Origin: Dichomitus squalens LYAD-421 SS1
Taxonomy: Eukaryota; Basidiomycota; Agaricomycetes; Polyporales; Polyporaceae
DNA length: 64,000 bases
Assembly: GCF_000275845.1 (NCBI RefSeq)
Contig: NW_006766885.1
Location: 1,127,933-1,191,932 of the forward strand
Direction: 5' to 3'
Each line of letters starts with the position of its first letter. Position 1 is the first letter of the stretch. Below, one piece after another: positions 11,621 through 22,860 of the stretch. Both the position numbers and the translations under genes were made by a program. Below the pieces are notes generated by a model. That model saw only the letters and a list, made by a program, of their open reading frames with translations, was not told the DNA's origin and did no database searches.

Positions 11621-14600
11621 CTACATGTGGAAATTCAAACGAAACGCTGCAAACAACGAACGTATATCAGCTCACGCGCCAAACGCCAACGTCTGAGGAT
11701 ATATTAAGAAGCAAGAGACATACCCTCCAAATCCCGTTTGTCACACAAAGTGGCGAGATCAAGTCTCTGCATATGGAGACAGCACGTCTTCAAGCTATCC
11801 CATAGTGCGCTTGAGGTGACGCCTCGACTTGCTTCGTTCCCGCCAGGATCGCGAACGCTATCACTATCTTGTAGAGAAAGCGCATCCAGGATGTGTTGCG
11901 CAGCCTCGTCGTAACGCTGGTGCATAATTAGGGGCGAACACCTCAGCGAGACCGCTCGGCATTACGGGATGGAAGACTTACGCGAAGGTTGGTGCAAGAT
12001 ATCCCTAAGTTGAACCTACGAGCAACCCGAACATGCAGCCGCGCACAGAAAGCTAGTTAGTCCCGGAGATTGGCGTGGGTCATGACGGGACGCACCTCGC
12101 ACGGATGTAGCCCGGATTTAGTTCCAGGGCGGCATAGTAATACTGAAGAGCCTCCTCGGGATGCCCGCTGTTGGCGAGCGTCGCACCGACACGATTGTAC
12201 AGCAACCAGTCCTACAGACGAAAAGCAAGGCATCTGTCAGTCAGTCCCCAGCAAGGCCGGTCTCAAGCCGTAGCCGCGCAAGCACGCACGTCAGGTCGCA
12301 CTGCTAGCGCGGTAGTGAAACAATCCCGCGCCCTGGCGTATTCCTAAGATAGCAGATAGGTCAGCCGCAGGTCTGGTCAGCCGGAGTACGCGGCCCACCG
12401 CAGGACCCGATGTAGTGGGCTGCGGTGCACTCGGTGCGGGATGAGGTACGCACTTCGGTCGTATTGAGCAGCACAGCAAGCGCGATTTGAATATCAGCAT
12501 CTATTTCCCCGTCGGCATTGTCCCGCACGATGCTCATCAAACACTGCATTAGCTTGGCGAGCTTTTCGCTCGTCCGCGCATCAGGTGCGTCGGGGTTGAG
12601 CGTGCGGAACTGCTCGACCGCGGTAGCGTATCGCGGATTGCGCTCCACCCATTCCCGGATGGCGTTGTAGGCTCCCATGCGGTCGCCCTCGTTTGTATGC
12701 GATATCGCGAGCGCGAGCCATGCTGACAGGAGGGTAGGGTCAAGATCGAGGGCGCGGCGTAGAGCTTGAACGGCCTTCTGTTCGCGCTCGTTCTCCTGCT
12801 GCTTCACGCCCAGCTCATACCAACGCGTTGCATTCGACGGGTCACGTTGTACGGCGGCCTCCATCTCGAGTACGCTCTAGCGGCGCAATTGCAATATTGT
12901 TAGTAATTCATAGAAGATGCTGACTGTATTTGAGCATGACATACATCGTAGAGCGTTTGCGGCATGCCCGCATGTGCGGTATGATGTCTCGTCCGAGACG
13001 TCTCTCCACTGAGATAAGGATTGTTCACCTGGAATTCGTAACCGCTAAGCGGCCGCAACCCATGCGCCGTCGCTTCGAAGGTTTCCCAATCTCGCTGCAG
13101 ATTGTCCCACTCCGCCTGTTGGTGTTGGAACTGTGGCTGAAACCCAGAAGAGGGTATTTGCCCTGCGTGGGCCAGCCCTGCATGGGCCAGCCCTGCATGC
13201 ATCGCCATGTACTCTTCGTTCTCCTGTCTGAAATAAGCGTCGTTGGGGTCCTCAGTACGCAATGTTCCGGCTTCGTCGGAGGATTGTTCTCCGGTGGTTG
13301 CCATCCCCTCGGCGGGCGTACCGACGACGCGCCGCTGGAGGGTGGGTAGCTGCATGCCGTTGATACCCGGGCCGAGAATGTCCACAGCGCGCCCCTTGCC
13401 CTTCACATCGGTGGTCAATTGGTCACCGACGGCAGACTCAGACCGCTGGACCATCTCGTTGCCTTCTACGATCACTTCCCCGTCACGTAACTGGCGCATG
13501 AGTCCCATGAACGCGCTGTTCTTGAATTTCGCGCTTGTCTCGTTTTGCACCGTGTCCAGGAGAAGCCCTGCCGTGCGTGCGAGCTCATCTGGATCGTGGT
13601 TTTGCGCCCGCGAACGCTTCTCCTCGGTGACCGCCTCGGATTGCAAGAAAACTGCAGCCGTACTTGGTGCCGAGCTGAATGAATGTTCTTGCGACCGGAA
13701 CACTTGGTCCCATTTAGCAGCTGTCCAGCATGGTTTCGTCAGTACTGGACGACGATTCGGCAAGACTTGTACTCACCATCAATCTGGGGTTGCGCCTGGG
13801 AGACAGCGGTCTGCATTCCAGACATTGGGGCGAACTGAGGTGTTCCCATCGCCATTGATGGGCTCCACGACATGCCTGAGATTTCGTGGTGAGCACCTGA
13901 ACAGCTCTACCTTCTGAGATGTACATGCAAATCAGGCTTCATTCGGGATACAGGTCCCGGATTAATACCGAGCCACGACACTGAGCCACCATCATATCGG
14001 CGGACAAGCCATCAAGCCCCTGAGCGGTAGCAGACGCGAAAGAACAATGCAACGTTCTGCTAACCTTACAGCGGTCCTCTATTCGATTCCACAACTACTA
14101 CGAGAGAGCACCGCACCGTATTACATGCTGTGCGCCCCTTGTATCTAGTCGTAGCACATACAAGCATGCTTGTCCTAATCACTGACTCGCTGCATAGCTG
14201 TGCAGGCAAGGACGACGATGGCTATGGTGAAATTCGGAGAATATACCCGCGGCCTACTGCTCATCATCACAAGAGCACGCAGCCCGTGATGGTCGCGAGT
14301 GCATGAGGCGCTGTATCCCTTTCGTTCAGCGGCACGAGTGAGGAAGAGCGGAACGTGCTGTGCACATGCATGTAAAGCAAGTGCATAGAACGGACAGGAG
14401 AGGGACCAGCTTGGCACGAAAAATCTCGCTTGACTCACCAGGAACGAATCCACTGGACGCCGCCCGTGGTACGGCTGATGCGGTCTGCTCCATTGCCACT
14501 GGCATCCCCTGGTGCTGGGCCGCCTTACCAGAGAGCGAGGAGGGCGCAGCTTGCCCGGGGACTTGCTGAAGGAAGTCTGCCGCCCATGCGGCCGGGCCTG

Positions 14601-15045
14601 CCTGTAGAGGTGAGGAGCGCATGGGTGACTGGATCTGTGCGGATGGGGAGTGCGAGATGGGGAGGTTTCGGTGCAGGGATGAGAGGTCAAAGGCCGACGG
14701 GGACTGCAAAGTAGGAGTAGGAGATGGAGCAGCTGCGAAGAATCTTGCAGCATCTTGGTTCCCTCCGGATGCAGCGGAGTATTGACTTCGGAACGTCTGC
14801 ATCTATTCTGTCACTCGCGCAAGTGGAGGCCGATGTGATTGAACCTCACCTCTTTCGAGGAACCCGCACGACCAGCACCAAACTGGTCCTGGAATTGCTA
14901 TCGTAAGCGACTTCCTGTCGTATGTCCAGGAACGCCTCTAGCTTACTTGCTGAATGCCTCTGTCTTGATCGAAACGCTTGGAGAGACCCTGTAGCGGGTT
15001 CGATGGTCCGCATTCGGCGCCATTGACTAGGAGGGGTAGAGACAT
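11621..15045 (-). CDS. PEX5: PEX5, peroxisomal PTS1 import receptor
   Basis: There are eleven exons: 15045-14947, 14888-14850, 14796-14439, 13875-13777, 13720-12945, 12876-12454, 12343-12290, 12211-12096, 12015-11982, 11916-11724 and 11646-11621 (738 residues). The start [19 protein letters not shown] carries the conserved Cys (residue 12) that is ubiquitinated for receptor recycling in this family. WxxxF motifs for docking to the peroxisomal membrane include WAADF (~117), WDQVF (~202) and WETF. TPR repeats that read the PTS1 tripeptide run from ~458 to ~690, and the end [15 protein letters not shown] is a normal PEX5 terminus. The 563-base intron 13876-14438 is far longer than the other nine (56-110). 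A small Ala-Gly-Leu-His repeat lies in the middle linker. Confidence 0.95.
13161..13198. repeat. 15-base tandem repeat inside PEX5
   Basis: Two perfect 15-base units (13168-13182 and 13183-13197), with part of a third before them, encode [12 protein letters not shown] on the minus strand. It is an in-frame expansion in the unstructured linker and likely to be polymorphic. Confidence 0.7.
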
Positions 15046-15713
15046 GGGGTCAAACAGAGCTCTACGAGTAGAGAAGAGGTGGCAGGAATGGAGAAACAGT
15101 AACCTGCCTGTGTGGCGTCGGTGTCCGGCATGGCCGCAATGCGTAACAGAAGCGCCCGAAATAGACGAGTGTCGCACGTGAATTACCGGTTTGGTCGTCT
15201 CATAGCAAGCGCTCATGAACTCCAACTTACTCAGCCGGCTGCCTACCGACTCTGTGAAGATAGCCGCCACCATCTACTTCGACTTTGTTATCCACTGATA
15301 CATTTATGATGAGCCCTACTCACAACGCTGCCGAAAACAATCCGAACATAGCTTGTTGCGATGACCACGACTGTCACCACAGAATCTTATCGCGGTCACC
15401 GTGTCTTACAGAAGTCGGCAAGTGCAAGTAAGTCACCAACGGCTTCGTGCTTGTCGTGCTTCAAGATGGAAGATTGCTGCTTACATAGGAAATGGGCCAT
15501 GCCGAGCTTACCGGGGGCTAAGAACAAACCTCGGCCGCGGTGTCTAATCTTCAGAACAACCAATACCAAATCATCAGGGTTGCAAATGACCTTGCTACGC
15601 AATGAAAAGTACCTGCATCATCAGTCCTGAAATGTCCAATTCATTGCATCGTCCCCGAGAAGTTGTCGTACGTATATAGTTAGCAAGTCTTGTGAATGGT
15701 TCGCTGTATGACT
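15046..15713. other. Intergenic, PEX5 promoter side
   Basis: This is the upstream flank of PEX5 and the 3' flank of the broken F-box-like gene. Small open frames on both strands show no known motif. Nothing else seen. Confidence 0.5.
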
Positions 15714-16525
15714 TTATGATAAAAGTACGTCGAGAGGAAGACATGAATAAGTATATGCAGCTTCTCCGAGGGTACAATCAGCCTCCTTTTCGGAGGTAAG
15801 GCTCAGAGCGCCTCGCCCCGCGAAGGAAAGAAACATCTCGCACATCCACGGCAAGACGTGCTTCTCGGCCTCCAGCCTATCCATAAGGTGGAAATACAAT
15901 CTCTAGAGGGACGCAAATCGGACTCCCCGCAAAATTTGCACAATACCTTGGAAGAAGGAGAGCAACGCCTCATAATTCGTGCCGTAGTTGGATGGGATCA
16001 TAACAAGCTTGACCTTGAGCAATTCCGCGGTCCCGATGCTTGACAGGGCGTCGCACACGCAATCGAAACCAGTCCAGAGCGGGGCCTGAGCACGGAAGCC
16101 GCAGTCGCAGTGAAGGGTTAGGCTCAAGAGGTTGGACCACCGTGATACGTCGCAGTGGGAGACTATGTTTCATAGTGAGCAACTTGGGAAGCGAGCTGGT
16201 CGCTGAAGTGCAGTACTGACACGTAATACTGAGCCTGTGGATGGGAATAAAGTGATCGATCTCTAAGTCGCGTAGATCGGCTCCTCTCCTCTCGAGAATA
16301 TAATAGAACTCATGGAGATCCCAGTGATTCAAACGGCATTTGAGGGCAGAGATCCTGTCACTGTGAAGAAGCATAACAATTGAAGAGGATATTGACCGTG
16401 GTCATCCACCGTGCATCATTATGTAGGGGATCACGTCTACGGGACACCTCTAATTGACCGTTCATTGACGTGGTGCCCTCGATAGCGAGGTGCTCAAGGT
16501 TTGAGAAGTCGCGGACGAATTGCAT
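15714..16525 (-). pseudogene. Broken F-box/LRR-like gene remnant
   Basis: Minus-strand coding-like segments can be joined as 16525-16410, 16354-16230 and 16162-15714 with frame-preserving introns. The product (FSNLEHLAIEG, NHWDLHEFYYILERRGADL, LLSLTLHCDCGF, WTGFDCVCDALSSIG) resembles the leucine-rich scoring region of Agaricomycete F-box proteins. The frame is then cut by a TAG at 15903-15905, yet the same frame continues with ordinary-looking sequence (YFHLMDRLEAEKHVLPWM). No F-box domain is visible upstream. An in-frame 39-base stretch ending in this TAG begins with GT, so a very short intron is a weak alternative. The family call rests on recollection of family style rather than a strict motif. 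Confidence 0.38.
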
Positions 16526-16858
16526 ATTGGAGCGTGATGCGTGGTCCGGCGAACCTGATGCAGCGCTGCATGGCTTGCAAACCTCTGGATCGGCCGCACA
16601 CACGATCGATATGTTGTGGTCTAGCCGTCTTCGATCTCACGGGCTTGAGCGGCATCGAGGATGGATGGGATGTAGACTGGAATTACACGTTGTCCAACGA
16701 ATCTCGGGGACAAGAACAGTATGCTGGAATTAATGCTGGAATTGCACAGTGAGCTAATCATTACCATAATCGCGAGTACTATATGCAGGGAGTCCGTCAT
16801 CTCTATACCATGCCCCGACCGCCTACGCTCCGCAGACTCCAGGCGCACTCGCGGCGGT
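16526..16858. other. Intergenic, 333 bases
   Basis: This lies between the TFB1 stop codon and the first recognisable piece of the F-box-like remnant. I could not find a missing F-box exon or any other feature here. Confidence 0.5.
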
Positions 16859-19389
16859 TCACCTGACTCCAGGTGCCTTGGCGGCATTCTTGAATTGCCA
16901 AAAACTAAGCGCTTTGTCGACAGCATCAAGAATAGGTTTCATAGCCTGTGGAACCAAGGTCAGATCATCATTGGGTACACGACATACTAACTGCCGCAGC
17001 CGATGGTAATCTAGAGTAACCAGGGAGCTAATCAGACCACTCACCACTCGGATGCGGTTTTGGTCCACCTGCTCTCTTTGTGCTTCCGCTACCAGAGCCT
17101 CGACTTTCTCGTGCGTCTTGCTAAGGTACGCTATCATTTTCAGCGCCTTTGCGGTCTTTTGTGCAGGCGTCGCGACGGACAGCTGCTGGAACTCGTTCGC
17201 GGGAGGATAGATAGCTAGCCAGAACTGACGGAGGAATTCGTTTGCCGCCGTCTGGCATGTCGTCATCTGACGGAACAGCGCCTCGGGAATATCCTCTGGA
17301 AGGGAGAACAGACGACACCATCGCACACACGGATCAGAACGATAGCGAGAGGAACGGGATCATAAGCAACCACGTACGTTTCCGTTGCTTAACGTCCAAT
17401 CTGCTCTGGACGTTCTGTGTCATGCTAATGAGCGCTGCGTCTCCAGCTTTTTTCTCTATTCTGAGCTGGAAGGGACTGTTGGCTACAATTTATTTCGGAT
17501 TGTGGAACGACACGTGCGTACCTGTGCTAGGTTAGCGGACCACCCTGTTGTGCTCGCTTTGGCTTGTTGCAGTGCTTCCCGCAATGCAACGCGCTGGACG
17601 GTACGGTAGGTCAACGGACCATGTGATACCTAGTGAAACAAACATACCGGGCCTTCAGGATCTCCTTGCTCTGCACCGTTTGCCCGCCCATCAAAGTACC
17701 GCTGCCTGTCCTTCATGTCCAGAATGATGCCGGCGGATGACTGGTTGTCGTGCAGGTCTTCTAGGTCTAATTGCGCATATCGCTGTACGGCTGTCAGCTC
17801 GACATACAGTAGAGCCAAACAAAGACTCACTTCCTCGCCGTTCTCTAATCGTCTCCGCTTGACAGATGGGCCTCCCCTAGAAAGGGCATTAGATCCTGAA
17901 GGCTCAGAAAGATACCAAGTCGTACAAGGCGGTGTCCAGCAGCCTGGTAGAGTGCTCATTGAACTTTCTGATGAGCGGCAGGACAGCCCGCTGTTTACCT
18001 GCCTGCATGGTGATGTCTCTCTCGTTACCAGTCTATGGACGGGTAAGTCGGCTTGCACGACGCGGCAAACGATGGTGAAGCACCTCTTCATGATCCACGG
18101 AGGTTGCACCCAAGTCAATGAAAGTATCGACTCTCTCTTCTCGTAGTCTTCGAGGTTCGATATCTGAAACAAGCGATACAGTCTTGTATAAATTACGACA
18201 TCTGCCATTCACTCACCATCATCATCCTTCTCCAGGTACTTGTCCAATATTGGATCATCTTTGACAACATGTTGCGCGGCAGAGGAACGAATGGACGCTC
18301 GATGGGCGTTGAAGAGCCTTGACTGAAAATATCTACTCCAGAACTCCGCTTCTGACAGCTTTTGCATGCATGAGGTTCACAACTGGCAAAGTTTGGGTGC
18401 GAACTATACCTTTTCAGGCACATTCTCGCTATATGCTTTCGCCACAACAGGGAACTCTTCGAAGATATCATGAACGAGCTGAGGGGTAATGATGATCTTG
18501 ACCTCCCCGTCCACCGATTGCGGCCGCGGGTCGACGAGCTGACCAGGCTTCCCGCGTTTCTGACTTTCAGCGGCCGCCTGAGCTAGGAGCAGATGCTTGA
18601 GGCAGCCGCACAGCGTGTCAGACCATAGCATATGGCAAGATGGAAGATATATATAGTCACTTCTCGTCCTTCCCAGAACTCGTTCTCCGTGATGTGTCCT
18701 CCCATGACAAGCTCCCGATGGAGCTGGGCCAGCTCCGGCGTGCTCACCAGCACCTTTTTCCGTAACCTGAAATCGGTCGTGGGGCTGTCGCCAACGGGTG
18801 TATCAGAAGCCCTCGACTCGCTCGCCACAGACACAGCTCTTGATTGGGATGGCCGGGCATGTGGCGCTGGCGGCCGCATAGGCGTCCCAGCAGCACTTCC
18901 ATTCGTGACTGGGGCAGGGGTTGCGACTTGTCTGGCTTTGGATGCTGGGACAGCAGGGACCTGAGCTTGAGGAGGCGGTGCACGGTTGCGGGCGATGATG
19001 GTTGTGAGCTCGGCCTCGAACTTGTCTCGTTCGGCGAGCGCGACGGCTTGTGGAGACGTGAACGTGAAGTTGTGGCCGGCCTCATTGCTTACCAATCCAA
19101 TCTTCAACCGCACCTGATCTGCCCCAGCCTTGCTACGCGACAGAGCTTGAGGAGACAGAGAACAGAAGGTAGAGAGCGAGATACCAAGAAGATGTAACCA
19201 CCGATGTCAGCGACCGCGTCGCGTCTTGCAGACGTGGTTCTGACACTTACCCGCGGCCTCCGCATACGGAAACTTCACAGCTGGACTTTTGTCACCAGTC
19301 TTTGTCCATTGCAAGTGGGTATCAGTGAGTTCGAGGAGACCAGGGAGCTTTTTGTAGGACGCCTGAGCGGAGCAGACGATGGAAGGCAT
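16859..19389 (-). CDS. TFB1: TFB1/p62 subunit of general transcription and repair factor TFIIH
   Basis: There are twelve exons: 19389-19251, 19145-18661, 18595-18410, 18358-18217, 18163-18084, 18032-17926, 17876-17831, 17782-17648, 17593-17522, 17465-17378, 17295-17045 and 16945-16859 (605 residues; yeast Tfb1 has 642). The N-terminal PH-like domain is clear (ASYKKLPGLLELTDTHLQWT, then KAGADQVRLKIGLVSNEAGH). The BSD region follows, with LAQLHRELVMGGHITENEFW and LSEAEFWSRYFQSRLFNAH, and then the acidic DDDDIEPRRLREERVDTF. The C-terminal TANEFLRQFW-type helix is present (AANEFLRQFWLAIYPP). It acts in the TFIIH core in transcription initiation and nucleotide-excision repair. An upstream ATG at 19459-19457 could be spliced in frame through a 39-base intron with a CTAAC branch site, so the start is not settled. 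Confidence 0.92.
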
Positions 19390-19846
19390 GCCGGCGCCCT
19401 GCGAGTCTGTCCGCTAATACGTTAGGTAAGCTAGAGGGCGCTTACTGGTACCGAGGGTCATCATCGTTTATATATCATAACATACCGAAGAGCAAGGATA
19501 CCATCCTGCAATATACTCCTTGAAGAAAAAATCCTGGGCAATACTATGTGGTCATGGTCGCAAAGACCCTAAATTTGAGAGAATCCGGCTCGGTAGCAAT
19601 GGGGGTGAACACCTTTCAACTTATGCTCGCAAGACAATGGCTTCACGTTCACGCAGACCAGTACAAGATGAGCATGGTGATAGGAAACAAGATGTCTCTC
19701 AATAGAAGACCATGCACTACCCGACGCGCAGATTCGATTTACTGCGCTTTCCCATACGTTGTAGATTTAGAGTTATTACTGTGCTCAGTGCCCCAAGGCT
19801 CCGAGGAATGCTTTACGTTAAGGGCTATGTGCTAGCCTGCATGAGA
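19390..19846. other. Intergenic, TFB1 promoter / P450 3' flank
   Basis: This 457-base spacer holds the TFB1 promoter and the 3' flank of the P450, both on the minus strand. No further gene is seen. Confidence 0.55.
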
Positions 19847-22381
19847 TCATTCAACCTTCGCCTCAGTCATCTTCACCCAAAGGCCCCCCTATACGCAAAA
19901 GGCGTCAGGTCAGACCCGTCAGCAGCACAGCTCGTCGCAGGAAACGCATACCCTAGCATATGTAGTCAAGTGACTGGTCATCCAAACTCTGTCGGTGCCA
20001 TCCGAACCAGGGGAGTCGGCGTATCCAGGAGGAATGATGGACTCGGGAGAGACCTCCGGCACGAACTCGATCGCGGAGACCTGCTGCAGGAGACGCACGA
20101 GCATGAAGGACACCTCGTTGTACGCAAACTAGATTGAGGTATCCAGTGAATGATCGAGGAGCACAGGCTAGCGGTCGCAGAATCGCACCTGCTGTCCAAG
20201 ACAGATGCGAGGGCCCGCGTTGAACGGCAGGAAGATGAACGGATTGGACGTGAGGTACTTCTGCACGCGTTCGTCGAGGAAACGGTCCGGGTCAAACTTC
20301 AGAGCTAAGTGAACGAAAATGTCTCAGCAAGCGGCCCAGGAAATTGGAGCATGATGCTGCTTGCCATCTGGACCCCATAGATCCTTGCGCCGATGCACCA
20401 TGAACACAGAGTAGACACATCTTGCTTAGGAAGTTAGCGTTCGGTGGACCGCATATTCAGTGAGAACCGCGCACTTCATTCCGGCTGGTACGAAAATGGG
20501 CGGTTGAGTAGCGGTAGCCGGGAGCACCGTATCCTTGATTGCACATCTGAAGAAGCCAGTCATTGACAAGCCTAGGAGGTATGAACGATGAAGCCCACCG
20601 ATTATTTACGGGACTAGAGGTACCGCGTACGAATCTAATGAACAAATCGCATGCAACATGAGGGCAACCCCACTCACACGGGAGGATACAAGCGCAATGT
20701 CTCGTTGATCACAGCACGCAGATACTTCATGTTGCGGATGTCCTCGTATGAGGGCCTGCGAGTAGGTCCAACGACGCTCATGATCTCCTCGCGAAGTCGG
20801 CGAAGAATATCCGGGTGCTCCGCTAAACGGTAGACCGCGAACGTCAGAGTGCATGCCGTAGTGTCGCGCCCGGCAATGAGAATGTTCAGAATCTCGTCGT
20901 GAATGATCTGGCGATCTATAGCAGTGATCACACAGGGTCACAAAGCCACCATGAGCATGTGTAAACCCAATATCTGCATACGTACCATCGGTAACCTTCA
21001 ACAAGAAGCTCAGCAATGTGTCCTCCTCTGTAACTTCCTTGGTTTCCATGTCTCCTACTGCCGCCTTTTCTGCCTTCGTCTTCAGGGCATCCTTGAGAAT
21101 CGGGTTGATGAACTTATCGATGCCAGCCTTGTGGGGGATAACCTTGTCCTTCCAAAACTCGCTCAAGCCCCACGCTTCTTGGAACTTGCTACGGCCTGCA
21201 GCGACAAGCTGAGCTGCGAGGAAAGACGTGGAAAACTCATCCTCTTCAGGCTGCACGAACCGAACGTCGGCGGTGGGCGGATAAGGAAGACCTTTTGCTA
21301 GCGACCGGACGTCCTGACCAAAGAGGAACTCGGAAGCCGAGTCGAGCGTGAAGCGCGAGATGAGGTCCTAGTCGAGGTGATAGGTATATCAGGGTGCGCC
21401 TATTCTCGTGCGGGAGGCCACTGTATCGTACCTGCCAATCGACGGCATATCCCTCGCGCATGCGGGCCTTCATCTGCCGAAGAGCGTCTGTCGCGTGCCG
21501 GTCGAAATTCTCGAAGTGACCGATCCTGTCCTTGCTGAAGAACGGCCTCGTCATGGAGCGGTGAAACTTCCACAGCTCATCTTGTTATCAAGGCGTAAGC
21601 TGAGAAAATGAGTGCGTGCGCAGATAGCGCGATTCAACTTACCATCGGCGTTAAATACGCCGACACCCAGCAGACTTTGCATCTGCTCGCGGAAACCGGG
21701 GCCTGACGACCTTGTCAGAACTATCCATAATAGTTGTAAGCTGCGGTTCATTTCGAGTCCTACCTTTCTCGAAGTTGTTGAAGTTTGTTGCAAGGATTGC
21801 CTGACGAACGGGAGGTCAGCGTTGGCGAATAAAAGCTGGTCGGTCCCAAGCCCTACTTTGATATGCTCAGGCTCCGTGGTGACCATCTGCAAGCACACAT
21901 CGAACGAACAGGTGAGACGCTTTGTGCTAACTTAGGCACTGGCACTGCTTGGTTCACTCACCCTTTTGAGACCGTAGGCCTCAAAGGAGAAGGTGTTCCC
22001 CCAGATCTCGCTGAGACGGAAGAGAAAATCGCCTATGTCATCACAGTCGACCTCTTGCTCACCAAAGAAGCTCGGTCAATAGTGCTTACGAGGATAACCT
22101 TCTTTCCCCCTGCGCTTGACACCTTGCGTGGATGCCAAAGGGGCCACAATCGCTCCATGTGCAGCGGCAGCCCTGTTTACCGAGGTGTCCCTCCATGCCC
22201 GATATACAAGCCAGAAAATGGGGAATGAGAGGAAGGAGGCAACTGCTACCACTAAAGCATGGATATGCACGCCAGCATAGGCCCTGGCGACCGACGTTCC
22301 CAAAAAGACCGTGGCAGGCGGGAGGGCGACATAGTGTAGATGCGAGAGCAGGAATCTCAGCCCAGGAGGCAGACGGGCCAT
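19847..22381 (-). CDS. Cytochrome P450 monooxygenase, CYP63-like
   Basis: There are thirteen exons: 22381-22090, 22032-21962, 21886-21857, 21800-21764, 21702-21643, 21580-21432, 21367-20986, 20915-20678, 20546-20475, 20420-20365, 20304-20189, 20128-19952 and 19888-19847 (573 residues). The N-terminus [20 protein letters not shown] with two hydrophobic segments is the ER anchor typical of CYP63. The I-helix has AGRDTTA, the K-helix ETLR and the PERF region FDPDRF. The heme-binding loop is [12 protein letters not shown], with the Cys ligand. The intron 20305-20364 starts GC instead of GT. Around the 131-base intron 20547-20677 the usual PFNVR-like residues after LYPPV are missing; an 11-base micro-exon (20635-20625) is possible there. 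CYP63 enzymes oxidise alkanes, fatty acids and aromatics in white-rot fungi; the substrate here is unknown. Confidence 0.92.
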
Positions 22382-22860
22382 GATCGACGTGGTTAACCGG
22401 GATAGAGTCTTCAATCTTCTTCCTTAAGTGAGGATTACTCGGTGCCGGAAGATGGTCGTTTCTGGGCGTTGACTACTAAAGTATGACAGTCCGTGGGCTG
22501 TAGTAGCAAGAGACCGGATGTCAATTTCCAATTTCGAGCTATGGGGTGCGTGGAACTGCGATGCCAGTCGGAGGCGAGACCCTGTCAGTACTTAGCCTCA
22601 GATGCCGCAATTGACGGCAACAACGACCACAGTCAACCCTAGTAAGTAGGGCGCAGTCCTTTGAGCGGTCACCGGGTATCACTTTGGGACCGGTCGTAGG
22701 TGCCCGAACATGTCCGAAAGTGGAAGTGGCGCCTCCCGCCTCCCGACGTGAGAGTGATGCGCGGTGGCTATGCACGCCGTCTGAAAAGTTCACCTGGGGT
22801 CGTATGGATCCATTGCTCGACCCTCTTCTGATACGCCAAGGGCTCACGATCTGAACAACT
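22382..22860. promoter_or_regulatory. Divergent promoter region, P450 and HAD phosphatase
   Basis: These 479 bases separate the start codons of two genes transcribed away from each other, so they must contain both promoters. I see no clear TATA box for either. Confidence 0.6.

Noticed and set aside
13876..14438. Miniature transposable element in the long PEX5 intron
   Set aside because: No terminal inverted repeats or target-site duplication were visible at the edges.
19419..19459. Extra first exon for TFB1 (ATG at 19459-19457) joined by a 39-base intron
   Set aside because: Frame and branch site fit, but the intron would be shorter than any other in the window and the start at 19389 already gives a complete PH-like domain; kept only as an alternative.
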